This document shows positions 13,091 through 19,692 of a stretch of DNA of 37,060 nucleotides, in pieces. Location of the stretch: the IMG/VR virus record IMGVR_UViG_3300025132_000012, positions 1-37,060 of that record; one strand, written 5' to 3'. Both the position numbers and the translations under genes were made by a program. The notes under the pieces were generated by a model. It was given only the letters and a program-made list of their open reading frames with translations, did no database searches and had not been told where the DNA came from. Source of the DNA: a virus. Position 1 is the first letter of the stretch. The number at the start of each line of letters is the position of its first letter.

Positions 13091-15280
13091 GTGTCAATAC
13101 CTGAAGTATTTTTTAGAGAAACAATTGATTTAAATAGATATAGCAATAAAGTTGCTAAAGAATATGCAATTACTTATAACAAAATAATAATTTCAGCTGC
13201 AAAACAATTAAAACAAATAAATATTGTCCAGGCAAAAGCAGGCGAAGCTGTAATAGTAGCTCCGCAAACTAGAAAAAGATTAAGATCAATAATAAAACAG
13301 GCAAAAGATAGTCTTAATAAATGGTCTAGTGCTTCTGCTAAAGATTTTAAAGGTCAATTACAGGGTGTAGCTTTACTTCAGCGTGATTTTATTGTTAATG
13401 AATTAAAAAAAGTAACTGCTTCAGGTAATATTCCAATAAATAGTGTTGCTATAAGTCCAAAATATGCCGAATCTGTTATTTTTACAGACCCTACTCAGGT
13501 TAATATTTTTACCAGTTCTAAATTTACTGAAGATGATTTTATAAATTTTGGTTCTGGTAAATTTGAACTTACTGCAAGACAAGGTGCAGCTATAACTTTA
13601 CCTAATGGAGATACTGTAGAAAAAGCATTTAGAGGAATAGCAGTAGGACAACAACAAAAACTAGCTCTTGCAATAAGATCTGGAGTATTTTCTGGTCAAA
13701 CTACACAACAAATAGCAAGACGTTTAGTAGGAAAACTTGAATTTGATTCAGCTCGAAGCATGGGTAAACAAACAATAAAAAAATTAGCTAATAGAGGAGG
13801 AGAAAGTATTAAATTAGCTAATTATCAAGTACAAACTATTGTTAGAACTTCTATTAATCAAGTAAGAAATGAAGCAAGTCAATCTGTTTATGCGGCTAAT
13901 AAAAAAATAGCACCTAAATATGAATATGTAGCAACATTAGATTCTAGAACAAGCCCTATCTGTCAAAGATTAGATGGAAGAGAATTTGCATATAACAAAG
14001 GACCAACACCTCCTCAACACTTTAATTGCAGATCAACAACAGTTCCAGTAGTAGATTTTGATGGATTACAAAAAGATTATCCTGGACTAGAAAAACCGCC
14101 AGAAACTTTTTTAGATACCCGACCAAGTATTACAGGTAGAGTTCCCCAGAATCAAGCTTATGGTGACTGGCTTTTAAATCAAGATGAAGAATTACAGATA
14201 AAAACACTTGGAAGTTTAGATAGAGTACGTTTTTTTAAGCGATTAGCAAGAAAAAAAGGTAGTTCTGGACAAACAGCTATAAGACAACTAATAAGAAATG
14301 ATGGAACTGAACTATCTTTAGAACAATTAGAAAAAAAATATGGAAAATTACGTAAACCTAGAGTTACAGCTGAATCTTTCATTAAAGATATTCCAGTTAT
14401 AACAAAAGAAAAACCATTTACTTCTATAGCTACTGGAGTTTTTGACACACAAAAAGCTGCTTCTTATACAGCTAAGTTTGGCGGTACTGAAAAAATGATT
14501 TCTGATTCTTTAGAAAGTTTAGAAAGTGTCGGTGGATTAACTGCTGTAAATAGTAAAAAAATGCGTAATTTCTTGAAAAAAAGCAAACAAATTAATAATT
14601 TTGCTATGCGTGATGAAAGATGGAATAAAAGCCAAATTGGAAGATATTCAAAAAAAGCTATTAATGACCAGCTAAAAACAACCGAAAAAGCATTTGATGC
14701 TTTCCAAACAGCTTCAGATAATAGAGAACAAATAGAATATTTTACTGCTGTTAAATCAGCTATAAAGCAAGGCGAAGGTAAAAATTTTGAAAGAATAATG
14801 CGAAATATGCTTAAACCTTGTGGTAAAGGTTACTCTGGATATACAACTACAACCAGTTCAGTTGTTAATACAAAATTATATGAAGTAGCAAAACCTTTAA
14901 ATAAAACAGATATTAAAAACTTTATAAAACAGAAAAAAGCAATATTAAATGAAGATTTACGCGATAAATCTAAATATGTTTTTAGAAATGTAAAAGTTCC
15001 TAGCACTAGCTCTATACATGATCGAGATGTTTCATGGTTTTCTACTATGGTTCACGAAATAGGTCATCAGGTACATTTTAAAGGCTCGGGTGCTGGTGCT
15101 TTTACTGGTGGTAGGCTTGACTTCAGATTTGTGTCTACTTACGCTACTAAAAATAGATTTGAACAATTTGCTGAAGCTTTTACTATGTATATTTTTGATC
15201 CAGAAGGATTGCAGACAAAAGCACCTTCACTGTATAAATGGGTTGATGATAATTTAAATTCTGCATTAAAACTTTTATGA
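13091..15280 (+). CDS. MuF head-morphogenesis protein fused to a zinc metallopeptidase domain
   Basis: A 729-residue protein starting at GTG. Residues about 245-320 are the Mu gpF-like domain: TIVRTSINQVRNEASQSVY, ATLDSRTSPIC with C291, then PPQHFNCRST with H310 and C313. MuF proteins bind the portal and enter the capsid. After a charged linker (330-570) the last 150 residues hold MVHEIGHQVH (H655, E656, H659) and YATKNRFEQFAEAFTMY with E695 as likely third ligand. This is a HExxH zincin of the kind fused to MuF as injected toxins. It could be such a toxin or the prohead protease, since no other protease gene is seen. The next gene overlaps its stop. Confidence 0.88.
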   Translation: MSIPEVFFRETIDLNRYSNKVAKEYAITYNKIIISAAKQLKQINIVQAKAGEAVIVAPQTRKRLRSIIKQAKDSLNKWSSASAKDFKGQLQGVALLQRDFIVNELKKVTASGNIPINSVAISPKYAESVIFTDPTQVNIFTSSKFTEDDFINFGSGKFELTARQGAAITLPNGDTVEKAFRGIAVGQQQKLALAIRSGVFSGQTTQQIARRLVGKLEFDSARSMGKQTIKKLANRGGESIKLANYQVQTIVRTSINQVRNEASQSVYAANKKIAPKYEYVATLDSRTSPICQRLDGREFAYNKGPTPPQHFNCRSTTVPVVDFDGLQKDYPGLEKPPETFLDTRPSITGRVPQNQAYGDWLLNQDEELQIKTLGSLDRVRFFKRLARKKGSSGQTAIRQLIRNDGTELSLEQLEKKYGKLRKPRVTAESFIKDIPVITKEKPFTSIATGVFDTQKAASYTAKFGGTEKMISDSLESLESVGGLTAVNSKKMRNFLKKSKQINNFAMRDERWNKSQIGRYSKKAINDQLKTTEKAFDAFQTASDNREQIEYFTAVKSAIKQGEGKNFERIMRNMLKPCGKGYSGYTTTTSSVVNTKLYEVAKPLNKTDIKNFIKQKKAILNEDLRDKSKYVFRNVKVPSTSSIHDRDVSWFSTMVHEIGHQVHFKGSGAGAFTGGRLDFRFVSTYATKNRFEQFAEAFTMYIFDPEGLQTKAPSLYKWVDDNLNSALKLL

Positions 15281-15468
15281 ATTACGAAGAAGCAGTAAAA
15301 CTAACAAATGAATTTCCTAAAAACAGAACTGTTCCAGGACAATTATTTAAAGCAATAGAAAAAACATCTGGTAAAGAAAAAGAATTATTAGGCGAATTAG
15401 TAGAAGGATTAATTATTAATTGTAAAAGTTTTGAAGATTTTGACCTTGTTTATAAATATTTTGATTGA
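15277..15468 (+). CDS. Small protein coupled to the MuF gene (candidate immunity protein)
   Basis: A 63-residue helical protein (MNYEEAVKLTNEFPKNRTVP; KEKELLGELVEGLIINC; FEDFDLVYKYFD). Its ATG overlaps the MuF stop codon (ATGA), so it is translated from the same message. Polymorphic MuF toxins are often followed by a short immunity gene, which would fit. Nothing in the sequence proves the function, and a head-assembly accessory is equally possible. No family recognised. Confidence 0.65.
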   Translation: MNYEEAVKLTNEFPKNRTVPGQLFKAIEKTSGKEKELLGELVEGLIINCKSFEDFDLVYKYFD

Positions 15469-15482
15469 TAGTTATTTAGCTT

Positions 15483-15773
15483 CTAAGACTTCTTTTTAAA
15501 TATCTTACCAATTCTATAAAATAATAAATCAAAGCCCTTACGACGCTTCCTGATGCTTGCACAGGCTACAATTGCTTCCAGTTCTACTAATCTCCCTAAA
15601 ACAGATGCTAAAAATACATCTTGTTTCATTTGATGTCTAACTAAATGCGTACAATATTTTTTAATATCATCTGTTTCATCACTTTGCATAATATCTCTAC
15701 ATCTCATTTCTACCGATAGTTGTAACTCTGGAGGTGCTTCTTCTATTTCGATATTAAGAAATTTTTTAATCAT
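15483..15773 (-). CDS. Conserved hypothetical protein (96 aa), cyanophage-type cassette
   Basis: A 96-residue protein: acidic start (IEIEEAPPELQLSVEMRCRD at 8-27), a helical middle with YCTHLVRHQMKQDVFLASVL and GRLVELEAIVACASI, and a very basic end. The blocks PPE.QLSVEMRCR..M and L..Q..QD.FLA..LGR.VELE recall small proteins I associate with marine cyanophages. It is the last of three genes in a short minus-strand operon facing the MuF gene; only 14 bp separate the convergent stops. Function unknown. Confidence 0.7.
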   Translation of the reverse strand: MIKKFLNIEIEEAPPELQLSVEMRCRDIMQSDETDDIKKYCTHLVRHQMKQDVFLASVLGRLVELEAIVACASIRKRRKGFDLLFYRIGKIFKKKS

Positions 15774-15931
15774 TTCACTGGAAATAATTTTTCTTCAATC
15801 ATTTTTACTATTGCGTCATCAATATCATTATCTGATTTAGCACTTAAATCTTTTAATAAACTTACTACTGCTTTACGTAAAGATTCACTTTTTCCAAATT
15901 TAATAAATAGTCCAATAATAAATTTTGACAT
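15770..15931 (-). CDS. Small conserved hypothetical protein (53 aa)
   Basis: The ATG at 15929-15931 opens 53 codons ending TGA at 15770-15772, overlapping the next ATG as ATGA. The product MSKFIIGLFIKFGKSESLRK continues AVVSLLKDLSAKSDNDIDDA and ends EEKLFPVK. It has an amphipathic or weakly hydrophobic start and an acidic end; the D.DID/DD...LFP pattern recalls small proteins of marine phages. Might associate with membrane. Same operon as its neighbours. Confidence 0.65.
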   Translation of the reverse strand: MSKFIIGLFIKFGKSESLRKAVVSLLKDLSAKSDNDIDDAIVKMIEEKLFPVK

Positions 15932-15968
15932 GAAAAGTTTTTATGTTCTTTTTTAAACATACCAAACA

Positions 15969-16130
15969 TTAACGATTTTGGCCTTCTAACCTGCTAACTG
16001 CTTGTGATAACTTGTTTAATCTATTATAAATATCTATTATTGTTCGTTCTCTACGGTTACTCATATTAGATAAAACCATAACAAAAGCAGTAACTGCTGC
16101 TCCTAATAAAGCTGCTTGTACTTCTGTCAT
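15969..16130 (-). CDS. Small single-pass membrane protein (53 aa)
   Basis: From ATG 16128-16130, the product MTEVQAALLGAAVTAFVMVL has one transmembrane segment (about 5-22) followed by a charged helix (RRERTIIDIYNRLNKLSQAV, then SRLEGQ). The frame is open far upstream, but that part is antisense to the plus-strand membrane gene and is not believed. One N-terminal membrane pass plus a cytoplasmic coil fits small holins, antiholins or spanin partners. It heads a three-gene minus operon that diverges from the plus gene at 16177. Confidence 0.65.
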   Translation of the reverse strand: MTEVQAALLGAAVTAFVMVLSNMSNRRERTIIDIYNRLNKLSQAVSRLEGQNR

Positions 16131-16176
16131 TTGCTTAAATCGGTAATTATGTATAGTATGACTAATAAAACTAATT
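16131..16176. promoter_or_regulatory. Short divergent spacer with possible promoters
   Basis: These 46 bases separate two small membrane-protein genes facing away from each other. On the minus strand AGTCAT (16158-16163) precedes a TATAC/CATAAT-type AT-rich box. This is similar in order to the AGTCATT-TATAAT arrangement at 5.05 kb, but with one box only. Promoter activity is a guess from the geometry. Confidence 0.3.
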
Positions 16177-16434
16177 ATGGAAGAAGATAAAGAAAGCAGA
16201 GTAGAAACTATTGTTAAAGTTTCTATTCTTCTTTGGTCGGCATCTCTATTAACACTTTCATATTGGGAACCTCCAAATGGTAAAAAAATTGTAGATTTTG
16301 ACCCAACATTTATTGCTAGTATTTTTAGTGCGAGTACTGCAAGTCTAGGATTAAGTATTGGTAAAAAGAATAACAACAATTCAAATAGTAATGCACCTAA
16401 AATTGCTACTAAAGAAACAACTACAAAAAAATGA
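16177..16434 (+). CDS. Two-pass membrane protein, holin-like
   Basis: An 85-residue protein with a charged N-terminus, a first hydrophobic helix (VKVSILLWSASLLTLSYW, about 14-31), a short loop with WEPPNGKK, a second hydrophobic segment (TFIASIFSASTASLGLSIG, about 44-62) and a polar Lys/Asn/Thr-rich tail. Size and two-pass topology fit a class II holin or a related small phage membrane protein. No endolysin gene is next to it, so the lysis call is tentative. The next gene starts inside its last codon (ATGA-type overlap). Confidence 0.6.
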   Translation: MEEDKESRVETIVKVSILLWSASLLTLSYWEPPNGKKIVDFDPTFIASIFSASTASLGLSIGKKNNNNSNSNAPKIATKETTTKK

Positions 16435-16919
16435 AAAAATTTCTACCATTTCTTTTATTATTTTCGGCTCCTGTTTATGCTGATATGATGCATAGTATTT
16501 CTTCCAGTGTAAAGTTTGAATCGCTTTCAGCAGCTACTTCTGCAGATAAAATTGGCTCGTCTTATAGCATAAGCGGAAATAATGTAACGACTACAGATTC
16601 TAATTCAGCTGCAACTATTGGAGGATTTGGAAGTGCAACTAATGGAGTTCCTGCTATTAGTTTTCCTAGCTCTATTGTTCAATCAACTGCGGGAGAAGCA
16701 TTTTCATTTTCTACTAGCTATTTAGAAGGTGATGCTACATCTGGTTCTGCACCAACTGTTGGAACTGTTTCTAACTTTTCTGATCTAACTTCTACAAGTG
16801 CTGGAAGTGTAGGAACTGCAGCTGTAACTTTAGATAATCATACAATGGCACTAACACCTGGAACTGGAACAGGTATTGTATTAACAGGTCAATTTGTAGT
16901 TGATTTAAAAATAGAATGA
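16431..16919 (+). CDS. Secreted beta-rich protein, cyanophage-type (first of three)
   Basis: A 162-residue protein with a clear signal peptide (MKKFLPFLLLFSAPVYA, cut before DMMH). The mature part is very rich in Ser, Thr, Gly and Ala with repeating beta-strand character (KIGSSYSISGNNVTTTDSNS; VLTGQFVVDLKIE at the end). The start ADMMHSISSSVKFES closely recalls exported proteins I remember in marine cyanophage genomes, where they occur as a trio. Role unknown: envelope modification, virion-associated or lysis-linked are all possible. Confidence 0.75.
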   Translation: MKKFLPFLLLFSAPVYADMMHSISSSVKFESLSAATSADKIGSSYSISGNNVTTTDSNSAATIGGFGSATNGVPAISFPSSIVQSTAGEAFSFSTSYLEGDATSGSAPTVGTVSNFSDLTSTSAGSVGTAAVTLDNHTMALTPGTGTGIVLTGQFVVDLKIE

Positions 16920-17341
16920 AGTGGTTATTTTTCTTTGTTTTATTTATATCTAATCCTTGTTTTGCTGTTCCAGTTATTCCAAATTTTACACAAGGAAGTT
17001 CCACAAGTCGAACAGAAACTTCCACAAATATTACAGAATCTATTCGAACAACAGAATATAATTCTGGGTACCTTTATTCAGTTACAGGTTCAGGTGTTCA
17101 GCATGATGGAAGTTCAATATCGCCACCAGTTACTACTACAAATGAAGCAGTAAACGGGACAACTTATACATGGACAAACTTAAATCTTCAACAGAAACCA
17201 AACTGGACCCAAACAAATCAAGGAAATGCTTTTCAATTTACAGAAATATACAAACCCGCTGGTCTCGAATCAGTAACAGATATAACTCGGACAATCCAAA
17301 GTACAAGCGTAACAGACACAACTACAATATTTTCCCAGTAA
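16916..17341 (+). CDS. Secreted beta-rich protein, cyanophage-type (second of three)
   Basis: A 141-residue protein with an N-terminal signal peptide (KWLFFFVLFISNPCFA, cut before VPVIPNF). The mature part is Thr/Ser-rich: FTQGSSTSRTETSTN, then YSVTGSGVQHDGSS, PNWTQTNQGNAFQFTEIY and a Thr-rich end. Mature start VPVIPNF.QG and the TW..L.....W.QT....FQFTE.Y.P.GL blocks match my memory of the partner protein in cyanophage trios. The start overlaps the stop of the first trio gene (ATGA), and its stop TAA is followed at once by the third. Confidence 0.75.
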   Translation: MKWLFFFVLFISNPCFAVPVIPNFTQGSSTSRTETSTNITESIRTTEYNSGYLYSVTGSGVQHDGSSISPPVTTTNEAVNGTTYTWTNLNLQQKPNWTQTNQGNAFQFTEIYKPAGLESVTDITRTIQSTSVTDTTTIFSQ

Positions 17342-17952
17342 TAGCATTATTATTTGGGAGTCCAGTATTTGCTAATACCTCGAATACTGCGGCTCCTTCT
17401 GCTTCTGCTAGTGGTTCAGTTTCTAATTTTGCCACGCAGGTTTTAGGTGGTCCTATGGTTGAAAATTCTTATGGAAATAATATTATTTGTTCTGGTCCTC
17501 AAATGAGTTTAAGTCCTTTTGTTACTACTACTTTTAATCAGAAAAGACCGCAGGATTATATTTATCACACCCCTGTTTATGACAATACAGATGCTAATGA
17601 CGATAATGTTCCAGATAATCCAGGCAATATTCTTTATTATCAAGAAAACTATAGTGGAAATAAAGATTCTTTAGGTTTAAATTTTGGCTTTGCTTTAACT
17701 TTTAATATTCCACTAGATAATAGATTTCAAAATTCTTGTTTAGATGCTGCAAAAACTCAAATTAATATACAAAAACAAAAATTATCTGCAGAGCGCCTTA
17801 ATTATGAACTTGCCCGATTAAAAAATTGTGGGGAATTAAAAATTGCTGGAATCCAATATCACCCAGAAAGTCCATTTCATGCTTTATGTGCTGACGTTAT
17901 AGTAACTGAAAAAAAAGGTCAAGTTATTCCTCATAACCATAAATTAAAATAA
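17341..17952 (+). CDS. Secreted protein, cyanophage-type (third of three), non-standard start
   Basis: The frame is open from an ATG at 17170, but the part before 17341 overlaps the second trio gene and looks random. The believable product starts near 17341, with hydrophobic ALLFGSPVFA then NTSN, an expected signal-peptide end. At 17341 the codon is ATA, overlapping the preceding TAA as TAATA where other genes have TAATG. The mature part has QVLGGPMVENSYGNNIICSG, LNFGFALTFNIPLDNRFQNS, and a Gln/Lys-rich helix before ELARLKNCGELKIAGIQYHP. This matches remembered cyanophage proteins. Either ATA/ATT initiation, an ATG lost by mutation, or a base error explains it. Confidence 0.65.
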   Translation: MALLFGSPVFANTSNTAAPSASASGSVSNFATQVLGGPMVENSYGNNIICSGPQMSLSPFVTTTFNQKRPQDYIYHTPVYDNTDANDDNVPDNPGNILYYQENYSGNKDSLGLNFGFALTFNIPLDNRFQNSCLDAAKTQINIQKQKLSAERLNYELARLKNCGELKIAGIQYHPESPFHALCADVIVTEKKGQVIPHNHKLK

Positions 17953-17953
17953 A

Positions 17954-18586
17954 TTATTTTTTCTTTTTAGTTAATTTTTTAAATAAATTTTTTACTAATG
18001 GTTTGATGATATTAAGAAGTAATGGACTACTGGCAGCAACCAAGCCAATAACAGCAGTAGATATAATGCTAGAAACTTCTGGAATATACTGATCTTTAAA
18101 CGCGACGTTTTCATATTGCGTTATACATTTACTTCCATCTTCGCTTCTTTTATGACCAATAACACGTTCTAATCTTTTTTCGTTACGAAAGTCACCTATT
18201 CTTTGATTTTGAGGACCTGGACAATCTACTAAAAATTTATTATTTTTATCATTATTTTTAGGTTCCCATTTAGGCGGTTCATTAGAAGAGGGAACAAATT
18301 CCTGTTCTTGTGCAGGTGGTTTTTCTGATTGAATATAAGTAAATTTATTAGGATTATATTCTAAAGGTTCATAATGAGGTATTTCAAAATGACCGCACTC
18401 TGAATAAGTTCCATATTCATCTTTTGAATTATCTATTAAACTTGGTAAATTATTTCTATGTGCTCGAACACAACCTGGAATATTTACTATAGGTTTATAT
18501 ATTAAATCTAATGTAGGTTTATAAGTTTCCCAAATACGAATTTTTTGAATATTAATATCATTAATTTCAATTTTTGGTATTTCCAA
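17954..18586 (-). CDS. Conserved cyanophage-type protein with C-terminal membrane segment
   Basis: A 210-residue protein. The N-terminal half has IVNIPGCVRAHRNN (33-46); the middle is Pro/Glu/Asn-rich and probably disordered (EPLEYNPNKF to KWEPKNND). LVDCPGPQNQRIGDFRNEKR and CITQYENVAFKDQYIPEVSS follow, then a hydrophobic segment (TAVIGLVAASSPLLLNIIKP) and a Lys-rich C-terminus. The IPGCV...CPGP...RIGD...YIP..S order recalls a cyanophage protein of unknown role. It is the last gene of the leftward arm; its stop is 1 bp from that of the plus-strand trio. Confidence 0.75.
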   Translation of the reverse strand: MEIPKIEINDINIQKIRIWETYKPTLDLIYKPIVNIPGCVRAHRNNLPSLIDNSKDEYGTYSECGHFEIPHYEPLEYNPNKFTYIQSEKPPAQEQEFVPSSNEPPKWEPKNNDKNNKFLVDCPGPQNQRIGDFRNEKRLERVIGHKRSEDGSKCITQYENVAFKDQYIPEVSSIISTAVIGLVAASSPLLLNIIKPLVKNLFKKLTKKKK

Positions 18587-18589
18587 ATT

Positions 18590-18820
18590 TTAAAATTTAG
18601 GTTTTGTAGGAATATTTATAGAAGGACCTGTCATATCAGGTAAAGCATTATCTAAAACTTTAGGCATCATTCCTTGAACATTACCTAAAACTTCATTCAT
18701 TATTTTTGTTTTAAATTGATCTGAAGTTACATATTTATATCCAAAATATGCTCCTCCACTGATTGATGCTACCATCAGAAAAGAAACAATACTTAGAATA
18801 TTTGCTATTTTTTGAAACAT
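18590..18820 (-). CDS. Single-pass membrane protein (76 aa), cyanophage-type
   Basis: Starting at MFQKIANIL this is a 76-residue protein with one transmembrane helix (about 8-28, ILSIVSFLMVASISGGAYFG) followed by KYVTSDQFKTKIMNEVLGNV and a Pro-rich tail (GPSINIPTKPKF). An upstream ATG at 18862 adds 14 residues, but the internal start looks more like remembered cyanophage relatives beginning MFEKIAN. It precedes the 210-aa gene by 3 bp, so the two probably work together at the host envelope. Confidence 0.7.
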   Translation of the reverse strand: MFQKIANILSIVSFLMVASISGGAYFGYKYVTSDQFKTKIMNEVLGNVQGMMPKVLDNALPDMTGPSINIPTKPKF

Positions 18821-18950
18821 GATTAAAGAAGCATTTTTAAAAGCACTAATGCCTGTCACCATTATAACTTTTTGTGGTTTATGTGCATTGGCTCCTTTAT
18901 ATCTGACCCTTGGAGTTATGACAAGGCAGATGCAAGATAAATCTAATTAA
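18819..18950 (+). CDS. Possible plus-strand membrane micro-gene (43 aa)
   Basis: The ATG shares its bases with the minus-strand ATG of the 76-aa gene (CATG), and the frame runs 43 codons to TAA at 18948-18950, which overlaps the end of the next minus gene. The product begins MIKEAFLKALMPVTIITFCG and goes on LCALAPLYLTLGVMTRQ: one strong hydrophobic helix and a polar tail. It exactly fills a gap on the opposite strand. No ribosome binding site is seen, so this is a candidate only. Confidence 0.4.
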   Translation: MIKEAFLKALMPVTIITFCGLCALAPLYLTLGVMTRQMQDKSN

Positions 18951-19116
18951 CTTTTTCTTCTTTCTCTATTAGTAACATTTCTATTTCTTTTAATCTTTCT
19001 TGACAAGAAAATGCTTTTGCTTTAAACATATTTGCAGCTTGAATTGCTTTTTCATATTCAGAAATGGCTTGTTGATTTTCTTTGATTAATTGTTCTTTTC
19101 TTTCATTTAAATTCAT
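18943..19116 (-). CDS. Coiled-coil small protein (57 aa)
   Basis: The ATG at 19114-19116 opens 57 codons ending TAG at 18943-18945. The product MNLNERKEQLIKENQQAISE, then YEKAIQAANMFKAKAFSCQE and RLKEIEMLLIEKEEKVN, is wholly helical with heptad-like Leu/Ile spacing and one Cys. It lies 6 bp after the 181-aa gene in the same direction. Function unknown; a chaperone or membrane-protein partner would fit the size. Confidence 0.65.
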   Translation of the reverse strand: MNLNERKEQLIKENQQAISEYEKAIQAANMFKAKAFSCQERLKEIEMLLIEKEEKVN

Positions 19117-19122
19117 ACTGTT

Positions 19123-19668
19123 TTAATTAGGGTCCTCTGGGTATTGTGTCATATTAAATTTTACAAACTTTCCATCTGAATCTGTTGTAACACCATAAAG
19201 AGTAACTAAAGCTGCAGTATCTGCACAAGCATCTATTTCTTTTTCTCTTGTATCACAAGCTGTTCTTACAGCATCACGATAAGTTGTTATAGCAGATGGT
19301 ATTGCAGTAGATTTTTCTGCTTTTCTTACAACGTACCAATCATATCTTGCTAAATAATTACCAGCAGTAACTTTTTCCTGTGCTTTTAATACTGATTTAA
19401 CACCTAAAGTAACAACCTGATCTCCGTTAGAGTCTAATACTGGATCTCCATTTTCATCAACTTCATTAGTATCTGTAAGAGTTTTTGCAGTTCCATTACC
19501 CCAATAAAAACGTGAGTCATATGTCGGAGAATCAGCAACCTCAGTAATACCAAGTGCTGTTTTCTCATCTGCTGTTGATAATCTTAACCAGTTAGCAGGG
19601 TAATTTATATCGTTGTGACTAAATGCCACATCGACTGCTAATGGATTTCCGTCTAATTTAAATGCCAT
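19123..19668 (-). CDS. Tail-fibre-associated protein (181 aa)
   Basis: A 181-residue protein just downstream of the large fibre gene. INYPANWLRLSTADEKTALG (21-40) is followed by YDSRFYWGN, LARYDWYVVRKAEKSTAIPS and AITTYRDAVRTACDTREKEI, and it ends near QYPEDPN. The plan (PANWLRL...E...LGI.E, then a D.RFY strand and a DW...R..E......V...Y....R) is one I know from marine-phage proteins next to fibres, likely assembly helpers or fibre tips. Two Cys (about 133 and 142) lie in the helical part. Confidence 0.7.
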   Translation of the reverse strand: MAFKLDGNPLAVDVAFSHNDINYPANWLRLSTADEKTALGITEVADSPTYDSRFYWGNGTAKTLTDTNEVDENGDPVLDSNGDQVVTLGVKSVLKAQEKVTAGNYLARYDWYVVRKAEKSTAIPSAITTYRDAVRTACDTREKEIDACADTAALVTLYGVTTDSDGKFVKFNMTQYPEDPN

Positions 19669-19692
19669 AGTTTTATTTTAGTATATACTCGT

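Noticed and set aside
16131-16379. Upstream extension of the minus membrane gene (long form 15969-16379)
   Set aside because: The extension is antisense to the plus membrane gene at 16177 and reads as shadow; the internal ATG at 16130 gives a sensible one-pass protein.
17940-17990. Intrinsic terminator between the converging arms
   Set aside because: There is a T-rich stretch but no GC stem before it, and the two stop codons are one base apart.
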